Below, one piece after another: positions 1 to 11,155 of a stretch of 64,000 nt of DNA (position 1 is the first letter of the stretch; each line of letters begins with the position of its first letter). The notes beneath the pieces are model-generated. The model made no database searches. It saw only the letters and a program-made list of their open reading frames with translations, and had not been told where the DNA came from. The position numbers and the translations under genes are program-made. The stretch covers positions 98,019,827-98,083,826 of the forward strand of contig CM073891.1 in the NCBI GenBank assembly GCA_037176705.1. Direction: 5' to 3'. Source of the stretch: Molossus alvarezi (Eukaryota; Chordata; Mammalia; Chiroptera; Molossidae).

Positions 1-276
1 ATGGAGACCCGGGGACACACAGAGGGGTCTAATCTCTCCCCTGGTCCACCCTTAGGACCTTGTTCCATAGGAACTGTCTGAAAGAGGCCTGGAAAACAGG
101 CTGGTTTTTTGAAAGGTAGCATCATTCAGAGGTAAGTGGGCAATTCAAATTTTGAGCACCGAGGTGTACCATATCTGGCTGTGACCCTGGTCCTTGTCCC
201 CCAGGAGCAGTGACGTGACCCTCAGGGAGTGAAGCTGATTATCGAGAAGGCATCCAGAGACCAACCTCCACTTTTA

Positions 277-475
277 AAAAAGAATTAATTTTAGAGAGAG
301 GAAGGACGAGAGGGAAACATTGATGTGAGAGAGAAACATCGATCAGTTGCCTCCTGCACGCGCCCCAACTGGGAATCAAACCCGCAACCTGCGTATGTGC
401 CCTGACTGGGAATCGAACCCACCACATTTTGGTGTATGGGACCATGCTCCAAACAAATGAACCACCCAAACAGGG
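277..475 (-). mobile_element. VES SINE, short-bodied subtype
   Basis: A tRNA-derived bat SINE in reverse orientation. It starts with a decayed poly(T) tail and a GAGA-rich body containing 'aacattgatgtgagag', and ends in the reversed tRNA head 'gggaatcgaaccc'. Target-site duplications flank it: aacctccactttta at 263-276 and aacctccttttat at 476-488. The head is worn, so this is a moderately old copy. Confidence 0.88.
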
Positions 476-488
476 AACCTCCTTTTAT

Positions 489-1520
489 GATGAGGAAATT
501 TATGGATTACAAGAAGAGCCACAGGTCTTTCTGGATACGAGTTCTCCAGCATCAAAAGGGGGCTGTGTATTTTAGTGGGAAGTTCTCCAGTTGGGTTGGA
601 CAGGAGAGCTGACTTTTTCTCGGCTCTGTCACTTCACCTCCCTGGTCCAGGAGTTTCCACACCTGTCGGGGATGGTCATGGCCATGTCTGCTGCGGGATG
701 TGTTGGTCCGATGGTCTGTGATTCCAGGTCTCTTGATTACCTGTTCCCTCCCCTTTCCCACAGGATGTGTTTTTCTGTTCCTTCTGACTTCAGAGTGAAG
801 TTCAGTTGCCTCCACACTCTTTTCTTGGGCAGGTGGAGGGGAGGTCCCCTTGTGTGCAAAAGACCCCCTTTGGCTGTTGGGCAAGAGCCCGGGTGCACGC
901 TGAATACAATCTCCAACGTTATTGTTCGGCAGGAAAAAAAGACCAGGAAGAAAAGCAAAGGGAGAAGATATTGTTTGGGTACAATCTGTGTTTGCAATTT
1001 TCCACATCGGTTCTTTTTATGAATGCTCCAGAAACAAGACAACAGCAGTGGCTGATTCAATATGCGCCATGCAGGAAAACAATAAGAAAAAAATTAGGGT
1101 TTTTTAATAAGCACTTGGAAAGGCTGTAATTAAGTCTCAGGCTCTGTTTGGAAAACAAGAATCTCATTTAGCGCTTTTGCCCCAGCGCTCCCTAACATCT
1201 GCACTGGTGCTTTCTGCTGGGCAATTACTGTGTCCTCCGTGGCTTGATGAACAAATACAGGTGCAGGGACGTGCTCAGGTGGGGGATCCCAGGTTGGAGG
1301 GAGGGCTGGGCGTGGGAGGGGACTTGGCGCTCACCCGACAGGTGTTGTGGACCCAGGGGAAGAAGACGGAAGCTCTGCACAGAGTCACAGGGTGGGTAGT
1401 GAAGGGAAGGAGGGACCCACCTGCCTCTCCTGCCTGCTTTTCTCAGTGTCTGATTTCACCAAGGAGTCCAAAAGTTGGGGAAACTTCATGGGCTCCTCTG
1501 GCCTGAGACTTGAAGACTTT
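489..1520. other. Single-copy noncoding interval
   Basis: No repeat family or gene is recognised here. Open frames of 107-151 codons exist on both strands over the same bases (about 552-1129), with no homology I recognise and no codon pattern favouring one frame, so they are not called genes. Positions 920-1180 are AT-rich and include ctgtaattaag and tcatttagcgc, which could be a noncoding conserved block, but nothing within one sequence can show it. Confidence 0.4.
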
Positions 1521-1537
1521 TAAAAAGGTGACCAGAG

Positions 1538-1791
1538 CCCTGGCCGGTTTGGCTCCGCGGTTAGAGCGTCAGCCTGTGGACCAGAGAGGACCGGGTTTGG
1601 TTCCTGCTAAGGGCACGTACCTCGGTTGTAGTTTGTCCCCGGCCCTGGTTGGGGTCATGTGGGTGGTGACCACTCGATGGGTCTCTCTCACATTGATATC
1701 TCTCTCTCTTCCTCCCTCTCTCCCTCCCACTCTATCTGAAGATAAATGCAAAACTGTCCTCGGGTAAGGATAAAAACAAACAAACAAAGAG
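1538..1791 (+). mobile_element. VES SINE, long-bodied subtype with perfect duplication
   Basis: Full-length SINE: the tRNA-like head begins 'ccctggccggtttggctc', followed by the B-box region 'gggtttggttcctgc', a body with 'ggtgaccactcgatgg', a pyrimidine-rich tract, then 'atgcaaaactgtcctcggg' and an A-rich tail with (caaa) units. An exact 17-bp target duplication, taaaaaggtgaccagag, lies at 1521-1537 and 1792-1808. The exact duplication suggests a fairly young insertion. Confidence 0.95.
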
Positions 1792-1914
1792 TAAAAAGGT
1801 GACCAGAGGAAGAAGGGGCATGTCAGTAAAAGAACAGGAGTCCCGAGTCAGCCAGGGTTGTGTGTCCACAGGTGTATTTCTTTTATAGAAAATTTCCCCA
1901 GAGGTATAAGAAGG

Positions 1915-2085
1915 GCTTGTCAGAGCAAGACAAGTGTCACATGATTTCACTCATTTATGGAATCTAGTGAACAAATGAACAAAATAGATCCAGAGACATG
2001 ACGGACATACCTCAGAGGGAAGGGGGTGTGGCAGGAAGAGATAAAGAACTTATATACATATGTGCATGACCAGTGGGCACAGACC
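1915..2085 (+). mobile_element. L1 3'-end fragment (ORF2 C-terminus into 3' UTR)
   Basis: The plus strand reads as the end of L1 ORF2: codons for D-K-C-H-M-I-S-L-I-Y-G-I, matching the minus-strand L1s in this window, followed by a short 3' UTR-like stretch with 'ggaagggggtgtggcagg'. It is strongly 5'-truncated. It is one of only three L1 pieces in sense orientation here. Confidence 0.7.
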
Positions 2086-2139
2086 ACACGCGGTAAAGGC
2101 CTAGGGCACCTGCTGGGCACTGCCCTGCATGCCCCCTCC

Positions 2140-2330
2140 GGAGCCCTTCGACACTATGGGGCATCAGTGCTTCTGTTGCCCTCTGTTTTGTGGATGGGCT
2201 GTTGAGGCACAGAGGTTAAATAATGTGTTCGAGAACACCTAGGTAGTAGGAATGGAGCCGGCTCTTGAACCCAGGCCATTAGGTTCCAGAGCTCACTGTT
2301 AACCCCTGCCTGCCTTAGTTCCCCTGCTTG
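2140..2330 (-). mobile_element. MIR SINE relic
   Basis: Diverged antisense MIR, recognised from 'gttgaggcacagaggttaaataatgtg', a stretch equivalent to the MIR core, and 'ctcttgaacccaggcc' at its far end. These elements predate the eutherian radiation. Confidence 0.7.
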
Positions 2331-3331
2331 TATATCAGAGACACTTCCATGTTCTTCTTCCTGCACCTGCCTCTGGGTGCCTGCTTCTCAGGCATTTTAG
2401 CAGCGTGCCTGCTAAAAGAGTAGAGGGGTCATCTTGGCCAGATTTAGGTTGCGGCAGGGACTGGGAATCCCTCTCCTGGAGCTCCAAGTCCTAGGGGTGT
2501 GATGTTGGGAAAAGGTATGGGGGAGCAACCTGATGCATAGATGTTGGGGGTCACGTCCATAGGAGGGGCTTCAGTGAGGAGCAGGATCTGCAATCTTGGA
2601 CAAAGTTACTAACACTTAAAGCCTTCTCTAGAAGGCTTTTTCAAATCTAATACATTATCCAAATGTTATGTGCTGTGAGGACAGGTACTATTGTTGGGTG
2701 CTTTGTCTGAAAGTATGGATCAGGTTGGCAGTGCCCAGAGGGTTGAGAGAATCTGTCTACTTTGGGGTCCTGTGTGTATTTACTGACTGTCTCTGTTTCC
2801 AGCTTTATGAAGCAGAGCCTGAGTCCTCTGGAAAAGTTTGGCCTTTTTCTCCCATCACCATGTGACCTTCAGGAAAGGATTCTCCCTCCCTGAGTCTCAA
2901 GGACAGATGGATTTTCTTGCTAGAGACTGTGTCCAACTCCATGGTGCCACCTTATGGCTTTGAGATCCCCCACTTTTGTAGAGGCTGCATCTCAGCTCTA
3001 TCCAGAAGCTGGCTCTGGCCCCTTCCTTCCCAGCTCTTCCCAACGGTGCTGAGGGTGTAGCTCCTGATGCCAGCTGGAAGCTGCCCTGTTGGGGGTGTGT
3101 GCTCATGGCAGCTCCTGTGCCCAGTGCCAGGCTCTTGGAGGAGAGCTGAGATCCTGGAGGAGCCAGCCCCCTCCCCATCACTTGGCATAGCTTCTCTCAC
3201 TTCCTGAAGTGAAAGAAGGAAAAGCTTCGGATGCTCTGCTCACTGCTGCTTCTGAGGCTGTTGTTGCCTGCTGCTGCTGGGGCAATAGCTGTTGAGGTGT
3301 TACCTGTATCAACTCAACAAAGAGTTGGGGG
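2331..3331. other. Single-copy noncoding interval
   Basis: I see no recognisable repeat or gene. Overlapping minus-strand open frames near 2897-3200 lack any motif. Glutamine/serine-rich reading near 3230-3300 comes from imperfect (ctg) runs. Confidence 0.35.
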
Positions 3332-3366
3332 AGATAGAGATAGATAGATAGATAGATAGATAGATA
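3332..3366. repeat. (GATA)n microsatellite
   Basis: About seven tandem gata units following 'gagatagaga', ending in 'gataagtg'. Likely length-polymorphic. Confidence 0.95.
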
Positions 3367-5469
3367 AGTGAGCAAGTGAATATTATTGAACAGGGAAGTC
3401 AATTTATATTCTTGGGTTCAACTGACTTAACATATCTCCTGCCAGCAGGAAGCCAATTAAAATGGCCAGGACAGCTCCTTGATGTAGACTTGAGGAGATG
3501 AAACAGTTAACCATTACCCTTGAATGTTACTTACAAACTGTAGAAAGCACCTGGATATGTCATTAATTAACACAACCTGGCATGCGTATCATACTTTCTT
3601 TAGGGAAGTCTGATGGCAGAGAAGGCATACTTGCATTTATTCTCAGTGCCAGGCCCCCTATTTTTTAGCTTCAGCCGGGGAGATCACAACGACTCGATCA
3701 TGTCTCTCTTCCCAAGCTCTCTCAGTCACCAAATGGCAGAGAGTGGGAAGGAGTTTGCAGTTGTTGTCAAATGCAATCAGCTTCTTAGAGAGGGGAGGGA
3801 AGCTATGTATATAAGTAGTGGGGGGCTGGGGTGCTTTCCTCTCTCTTCATCTGCCAGTTAATCAGTGAATATGTTATTATAACACAGTCAATCTTTGTGG
3901 ACACTCAGACACAGTGGCCTTGAGTGGACCCTCGGAAAGAATAGTCAGAAACAAGAGAAAGAACCAGAGGTCCCATGGCTGAATGCGGAGAGAATATTTT
4001 GCTGGCTGCCCCTTCCAGGTTTCTCGCTCCTCTGCCGCCTCAGGCGCTGGCCGTGGTGCTGAATGCTGATGTGCTGAAAGCTGGGAGAAGTCGGCTGTGG
4101 CTGAGGATTTTAGCTAGTGCAGCAGTCAGCGCTGGGGGTGTTTGTGTGTTTGGTGCAGGATATTGATATGGACAGGTGGTGAAAGCTGAAATAAAGAAGG
4201 TGTGGCAGAAGCGAGGATTGGCTAGCCCGTTTCTGATTCAAAGATCGGTCCATGGTGAACTAAACATAATGGCCTTAGTGGTCCAGTCCTGGGGCGATAC
4301 TTGCTAGGTGGCTATGCCACATGACATCTGTGAACACCCAGCAGCCTCCTACTGCCCAGTAGTGATTACTGTCCATATCAGCAAGGCTGCCTTTTCGTGA
4401 CCCCAGACCATGTGATCACAAACCACCTTCATACTTTGTTTTGTTTCTCCATTCAGCAATGCTAAAAAATCTGACTTAAATCACCATCGACTTCCTGAAA
4501 TCATATTGACTATTTCTCTTTTAAAGTAAAATTATGTGTGTGGCTCATTTTACACATATAACAGTCACCTATTCTTAATCTGTTGTCTAATCAACATTTT
4601 CTTGAGCTGACAGAAGTTATTCTTCATTCTTTTATACTTTCCACTGCACAGTTCTGGGTACATGATAGATTCACCAAAATATCAGATCCTTTTGTGTCTT
4701 GGTGCTTTTCAAAACTCTTGTACCTTTCTTGGATCTCTTTTGCACAAGAGTCATGCCAGGCTTTGTAGAACTAAAATCTTGTCTGTTAAGGCAGTTGATT
4801 TTTAAAGAAGTCAAATAGATATGTATGCATTGGGCACTGCAGAGGAGGAGTGGAGAAATGTGGCTGAATAATGAGGAGTCAAGGGTGAGTAAAATAAAAG
4901 GGATAGTATTTATGCTCCTTAGCAGGAAGAGTAGCTTTGTGGGTTAATTATGAAAACTATAGCTTGCTTTGTCTTGTCTCAAACTGCTGCCCCAGATGGC
5001 AGCCTGCCAGCCTATTGGTCTTTTATGGATGCATAGATAAAACACTTGAGCTATTGGCATTTGGCCAATTCTTTTTAAAAGTAGATATTACCTCATTGTT
5101 CCAGTTATTTATTTATTTTCTTGGCCTGGATATTTGGGTAAGCACTATCCAGTCTTGGAGGAATACAGAGTCATACACTCCTGGAGTCAGAAAGGAAGAC
5201 AAGAATGGAAGAAAGGCCACTGATCAGCATGACCTCTCCCCTACCAGATCTGTCCCACATGGTGACCCAGGTAAATGCTGCCAATATCTGTCCCCACCGT
5301 CTTTCTCAAGGATTTGGCAGCTGCTTTTGTAACTTGGACAGCAGTGACATCCTAAGTAACAGAACTTTTTCTCAGCTCTGGGAGAAACTTGCAGATGTTT
5401 GATGACTGTGGGGATATGACAGAGAAAGCATTAAACTTTCCAACATGGTTGGACCAAATATTAATCGTC
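3367..5469. other. Noncoding interval, unclassified; possible LTR-like piece
   Basis: No coding sequence is supported. At 3804-3816 the string tatgtatataagtag resembles a TATA element about 35-40 bases upstream of a pyrimidine-rich 'tttcctctctcttc' stretch, an arrangement seen in LTRs, and gctgaaataaag near 4187 carries an AATAAA hexamer. I could not match the area to a named LTR family. Positions 4430-5410 look like ordinary AT-rich single-copy DNA. Confidence 0.3.
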
Positions 5470-5880
5470 TGTCAGCTAGAAAAATCAGTGAGAAGGAAGG
5501 AGAAATGAGTTGTGGGGGGTGAGAGGCTGTGAGGTAACATTACAGGAGCTAGGTAGAATGAGGAGGGGACCGAGGGGGAGGGGGAAAGAATGATGAGAAG
5601 ATAGTCAAGTGGAAAGAAAAGCAGATAAGTTGAGAGGAACATGAAAGAAATGAAAGAAGGTGTATGGGAGAAATGAAGGGGGAGGGGAGAGAATGCAAGA
5701 TGAACGTGAAAATTCTTTGAATAGACTAAGGTTCTGGACAAGTGCAACATCGTTACAGGCAGATGTGCAGAGGCACAGGAGAGGAGAGGGCCGAAAGAGG
5801 AGGAAGAAAAGCAAGGATGGACCTGGAGATAGATTGAGAACAGACAGGCAGAGCAGATACACACAGACAAAAAGGTCATG
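5470..5880 (+). repeat. Purine-rich (GA/GGA) low-complexity block
   Basis: Around 400 bases in which the plus strand is dominated by A and G (for example gaggaggggaccgagggg and ggagaggagagggccg), with few pyrimidine runs. It is not a clean tandem repeat. The pyrimidine strand yields a 160-codon open frame rich in S, F, L and P purely from composition. Confidence 0.75.
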
Positions 5881-5949
5881 AATAATCCAGGGCCATAGGA
5901 AACCAGGGACCACAGATATTGTGACATCAACAGAAGGCAGAGACTACAA

Positions 5950-7019
5950 GACAAAAGGCAACTTAAGCCATTTTCTGGTCTGTTAAGTCACCCACGGCAG
6001 CACAATATGCTGGGAAATGATGTCTGCCTGTGATCATTGTTTACTTAGAAAGCCGGCTGACATGAGATGAAATTAACACAATAGGATGGAAAATTGCTAA
6101 TAAAACAAAAATCCCTGCCGTTAGATTTTCATAGCCTAATTATTCAGCACGTTACTCACTAATGGCATGAGACATTACCATGCTAATGTGCAGCCTGCAT
6201 ATGTCAGAGGAGGAAGGATTGGAGAAACTCCTACTTTCTGCAAATGGAAAAAATTCCCTACTCCCAGATGGAAGATGGTTGAGATGAGAGGGGCACTGGT
6301 GACCAGGGAAGGGAGGCAGCCTTAGACTATTCTAGACCTCGGCAGGAATTAGAGCCCTAGGCTTGTTTCTCTGCACTGATCCAAGTGCCATGGGCCCTTC
6401 TAATCCAAGCTGCTCTCTGCGTCCACCATGTGTCCCTCCTATTCGAGGATCACATTACTGAGGGTGATTAAGATTTGCACACAAATGACAATAAGCAAAG
6501 CTGTCACTAGGTGAATTCCATAACTGGAAATCTGACTTTGCTTACTCAGTTTTACTTGGCACCCTTGGATCACTATCGGATTAAAATCATATGGAGTTGA
6601 TTTATATTTTTTTACTGCTTTTATTTGTAAATCTGTTCTGTTAAAAGGTATTCTATTTGTTCTTGACAAAATAAAAAAATCCTGGAGTCAGGTCTTTTAC
6701 TTTCTTAGAAACTCCTTATTCTGTCTATTCATGGATCCATCGGTCCAGGCATCCATCCAACACTGGTTGAATGATTACTTCTGGACCACATGATGGAAGG
6801 CAAAGAAAAATACAGACCAGCATTTTCTTTGAGATACTCGCAGGCTCTTGTGGGGAATGGGTGGGTATGAATATTGCAAAGGTGTTCAACCAAGACGAGG
6901 CTGAAGGAGTGTCCGCAGCAAGTCCCTCCTTGCGGAGGATGGGAGCAGGGCTGCAGCTCTGTAGGTGCAATTCTTATCAAGGTGCATTTTCAAGGTGGGC
7001 AGTTTGAGAGCAGAAGGGC
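5950..7019. other. Single-copy noncoding interval, candidate conserved block at its start
   Basis: Positions 6030-6210 are AT-rich and repeat-free, with several homeodomain-type cores (cctaattattc, gaaattaacac, ggcatgag, tgctaatgtgc). That is the look of a conserved noncoding element, but this is inference only. The remainder to 7019 shows no feature. Confidence 0.25.
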
Positions 7020-7070
7020 TGTGTGCATGTGTGTGCATGTGTGTGTGTGTGCGTGTGCGTGTGTGTGTGC
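7020..7070. repeat. (TG)n microsatellite with interruptions
   Basis: Alternating gt units broken by gcatgt and gcgtgt variants. Imperfect, so it is probably less mutable than a pure run. Confidence 0.95.
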
Positions 7071-8485
7071 TTGGGCCTCTCTCTCCATTGTGATAGGCTC
7101 TGATAGGCTGTAATGTTAGCCTCTTTCTTTTCTCTTTTCCTAAGGAAATAAATCCCTTTTCTAAGGAGTAGCCTATTCCACATTGAACCGGTGAGATCAG
7201 AATGCAGTGTTCATGGCCATTGGTTCAGGGATGACCATGTGAGTGAGGCTGGATCAATCAGCCTCCTTCTGGTTCTTTTGTTGGAAACAGTGGCAGAAGC
7301 CGTCCCTGTCTCTCTTCCTGCAGGGAATAGTTGTCTGCGATAAATTGAACTTCTAAGTTTAGAGGTACAGGTGGCCAGTTTTGTGGCACATGGGGAAAAT
7401 CACCTGAGAAGATCAACACAGAAGAGCAAAGTCAATAGATGGACAGAGTCAAGGACAGAGAAAGAGAGCGGACAACATTGTTTAATCAATCTCTGAATCT
7501 AGACATTTCTGAAGTGAGACCTCCCCTTTGGACTTCCTGGTGGCACAGTCCGGCTCCTTCTGCTATTGTTTAAACTGACTGGCGTTACATTTTTGTCACA
7601 CACACGTCAAGCAGTCCCTAGTGATACCTTATCTTCCATCATCTCAGTATTAGAATGCTTAAGGCATTCCTGGCCACCATGAATGGAACAAAACTTTGTA
7701 GTTCTTTACGACTCGCATGTCCGTTTGCACCCTGCCATCTGCTTTGGTGGCAGCAGGTGCAGGGACGGGTCGAGCAGCCTGCTGAGCAATGCCCAGTGGA
7801 GTGAAACCTGGTGCCAGGGAGCTTCATCTTCTCACCTCCAAAGGCTTTTGAGACACACTTTTCTCAGTCTTTCTTCGAACTTCTTCTGTCTTGTAAATGG
7901 ATACTGAGGGTATGCAGCCAAGGCAGATCTTCATAAAAGAGCTAGGTTTTTCCAGCGGGATTTCAGAGTGAAGAAGCAATTAACAAGCGGCGCTTTCCCG
8001 AGCTAGACCATTGCCACGCAGGGATCTGGGGGCTCCCGGAGAATCTGTCTCCGAGCAGCCAGTGCTTCCTGATTCACTGGCCCCGAGGTTCCCTGTGCAC
8101 GAGTGTTTTGCCCTGAGTCCTTGTGATGATGTGGAGCCAGGAAATAAACTAGGAAGTAGAGAGTAGTAGTCTTCAGGACTAATGACTGGTATTTTGATTT
8201 TTCTTTTCTGGGCACATGGTAAGAATTCATTACTCACCCCTTGAAGGTAGGTGTGGATAAATGACTTGCTCAGAGTGAAATGTAAGCAGAATCAGTTCAT
8301 TTGTTCTGGGGACAGCTTTAAGAGACATCGCATGATTTTGTACATTATGTCTGCCATGTGCCTGGTGATATTCAAGATAGGGAGGTTCCATCAAACAGGC
8401 TGTCCCCAATGAGGAAGAGACAGCCAACCTGGCACGGGCATGAGTGAGTGACAAAGAGACCATTGCTGTTAGAAGCCAGTAAGGT
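7071..8485. other. Noncoding interval with faint repeat-like text
   Basis: No gene is recognised. Positions 7195-7340 ('ggccattggttcagggatg', 'gctggatcaatcagcc') read like a worn interspersed repeat, but I could not place the family. No splice or coding signal convinces. Confidence 0.3.
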
Positions 8486-8850
8486 ATTTAAGAAATCAAT
8501 TGACTTACTATTTTGGCACAGTTTTAGGTTTAGAGAATTGAGAAGATAGTTGAGAGAGTTCCATACACCTTTGCCCCTCACAGGTTCCTCTGCTGTTAAC
8601 ATCATACATTAGTGAGGTATATTTGTTACAATTAATGAACCAATATTTATATGCTATTATTAACTAAAGTCCATATTTTACATTAAGATTCATTCTTTGC
8701 ATTGTATAGTTCTATGGGTTTTCACAAATGCATGTCTAGTACCCATCGTTACATTATCACACAGAATAGTTTTATTGCCCTAAAAATCCTGTGCTTCAAC
8801 TATTTATCCCTACCTTCTTGTCCCAAATCCCTGGCAATCAACGGTATTTT

Positions 8851-9054
8851 AAAAATTGACTTTCAGAGAGAGAGGAAGGGAGAGGTAGAAAGAGAAACAT
8901 TGATGCGAGAGCAAAGCATCGATTGACTGTCTCCTGCATGCCCTAGACTGGGGGTTGAGCCTGCAACCTGGGCATGTGCCCTGACTAAGAATTGAGCTAG
9001 CAACCTCTTGGTGCACAGGACGAAACCCAAACTATTGAGCCACACCAGCCAGAG
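8851..9054 (-). mobile_element. VES SINE, short-bodied subtype, inside the old L1M
   Basis: Reversed SINE running from 'aaaaattgactttcagagag' to the tRNA head end 'gagccacaccagccagag'. The left flank atcaacggtatttt (8837-8850) resembles the right flank cactcaatgttatttt (9055-9070), consistent with a worn target duplication in the L1M 3' UTR. It apparently predates the adjoining younger L1, whose own duplication overlaps the SINE's right flank. Confidence 0.85.
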
Positions 9055-9323
9055 CACTCAATGTTATTTTTTTTTCTTAAATTTTTTCTTAATTTATTTT
9101 TGTTACAGATGTTTCTCCTTTTTTCCCCCATTGACACCCTTCTCCCCACTGACCCCACACCATAACCGGCTTTGTTGTCTGTGTCCATCGGTTATGTGTA
9201 CATGCATATAAGTTCTGTGGTTTATCTCTTCTCTCCCCCCACAGCCCCTCTTTTGAGGGTTGTAAGTCTGTGCTCTACTTTCATGTCTCTGGGTCTACCC
9301 AATTCCTCAGACTGTTATGTTCA

Positions 9324-10572
9324 TTATATTCCACAAATAAGTGAGATCATGTTATATTTGTCTTTCTCTGCTTGGCTTGTTTCACTTAGGATAATACTTT
9401 CCAGGTCGCTCCATGTCATCTCAAAGAATAAGAGATCTTTCTTTCTTACAGCTGCATAGTACTCCATTGTGTATATGTACCACTGCTTTTTTATCCGTTC
9501 GTATACTGATGGACACTTGGGCTGTTTCCAGATCTTAGCTATTGTAAATAGTGCTGCTATAAAAAAAGGGGTACATATATTCTTTCTGATTAGTGTTTCA
9601 GACTTCTTATGGTATATTCCTAGAAGTGGGATCACTGGGTCAAATGGCAGTTCAATTTTTAATTTTTTGAGGTAACACCATAGTGTTTTCCATAGTGGCT
9701 GCACCAGTCTGCATTCCCACCAGCAGTGTACTAGAGTCCCCTTTTCTCCACACCCTCGCCAACACTTGTTGTTTGGTGATTTGTTGATGGCGGCCAATCT
9801 GACAGGTGTGAGGTGATACCTCATTGTTGTTTTAATTTGCATCTCTCTGATAATTAGTGATGTTGAGCATTTCTTCACATGTCTCTTGGCCATTTATATG
9901 CCCTTTTTGGAGAGGTGTCTATTTAGTTTCTCTGCCCATTTTTTAATTGGGTTTTTTGTCTTCCTTTTGTTGAGTTGTATGAGTACACTATATATTTTGG
10001 AAATTAACCCCTTATCTGATATATCATTGGCAATTATGCTCTCCCATACAGTGGGTTGCCTTTCCATTTTGATGGTTGTTTCTTTTGCTGTGCAGAAGCT
10101 TTTGAGTTTGATGTAGTCCCATGTGTTCATTTTTTGCTTTGTTTCTGTTGCCTTAGGTGATGCATCAGTGAAAATTTTGCTGCGTATGATGTCTGAAATT
10201 TTGTCGCCTACATTTTCTTCTAGAATTTTTATGGATTCATGGGTCACATTGAAGTCTTTTATCCATTGTGAGTTTATTCTTGTGTATGGTGTAAGTTGAT
10301 GATCTAGTTTTATTTTTTTGCATGTAGCTGTCCATTTTTCCCAACACTATTTATTAAAGAGGCTGTCTTTACTCCATTGTATGCTCTTGCCTCCTTTGTC
10401 AAATATTAATTGAGCATGTTGTCTTGGGTCCATTTCTGGGTTCTCTGTTCTGTTCTGATCTAGCTGCCTGTTCTTGTGCCAGTACCAGGCTGTTTTGATT
10501 ACAGTAGCTCTGTAGTATAACCTGATATCTGGTATTGTTATTCAACCTACTTTGTCCTTCTTTTTCAAGATT
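9324..10572 (-). pseudogene. L1 copy A ORF2 C-terminal remnant
   Basis: Translates antisense to the C-terminal end of L1 ORF2 protein. Landmarks in order from the N-terminal side are [11 protein letters not shown], the cysteine/tryptophan segment [27 protein letters not shown] and the terminal S-L-I-C-G-I. The Cys/His-like segment in human L1 is needed for retrotransposition. The frame breaks near 9893 and again upstream, so it is not one continuous reading. It ends at 10572, where the inverted segment begins. Confidence 0.88.
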
Positions 10573-10573
10573 A

Positions 10574-10692
10574 TGGTGGGAATGCAAACTGGTGCAGCCA
10601 CTATGGAAAACACTATGGTGTTACCTCAAAAAATTAAAAATTGAACTTCCATTTGACTCAGTGATCCCACTTCTAGGAATATACCATAAGAA
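10574..10692 (+). mobile_element. Inverted duplicate segment within L1 copy A
   Basis: This 119-bp stretch reads in the plus sense as ORF2 codons for [20 protein letters not shown], while everything around it is minus-sense L1. It is close to the reverse complement of about 9605-9725 in the same element. It sits exactly where about 2.2 kb of ORF2 is missing. The right junction shares 'aata' text with the resumed L1 sequence. Confidence 0.85.
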
Positions 10693-11066
10693 TATATATT
10701 TTGGTGCTCCTATATTGGGTGCATATATGTTTATCAAGGTTATATCTTCCTGTTGGGTAGATCCTTTTAATAGTATGTAGTGACCTTCTTTGTCTCTAGT
10801 TATGGCCTTCATTTTGAAATCTATTTGATCAGATATGAGTATTGATACCCCAGCTTTTTTTTTTTCCTTTCCGTTTGCATGGAAGATTTTTTCCATCCCT
10901 TTACTTTCAACCTATGTGAGTCTTTTGTTATGAGGTGGGTCTCTTGTAAACAACATATATATGAGTCATGCTTTCTTATCCGATCAGCTACTATGTTTCT
11001 TTTTACCAGAGAATTCAATCCATTTACATTTAAGGTGATTATTGATATGTACTTATTCATTGCCAT
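10693..11066 (-). pseudogene. L1 copy A ORF2 endonuclease remnant
   Basis: Antisense reading gives the N-terminus of L1 ORF2. It starts M-A-M-N-K-Y-I-S-I, then T-L-N-V-N-G-L-N and C-L-Q-E-T-H, the Asn and Glu residues of the apurinic-like endonuclease active site. It continues to I-Y-A-P-N. A frame change near 10890 (poly-A run in sense, coding for lysines) breaks it, and the rest of the endonuclease domain and all of reverse transcriptase are deleted. Confidence 0.85.
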
Positions 11067-11155
11067 TTTTTGTTTAGTGTGTTTATATTTCTCTGTCTAT
11101 TTCTTCTACTAATTACAGCAGTCCTTTTAACATTTCTTGCAGTGCTGGTTTGGTG

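Noticed and set aside
591..1129. Overlapping open frames on both strands
   Set aside because: Several frames cover the same bases with no preference, which is expected by chance in stop-poor sequence.
5472..5954. 160-codon minus-strand open frame, hydrophobic
   Set aside because: It is the pyrimidine strand of a purine-rich block; codons for S, F, L and P follow from composition and there is no motif.
8220..8330. Faint MIR-like text
   Set aside because: The match to the MIR core is too short and diverged to call.
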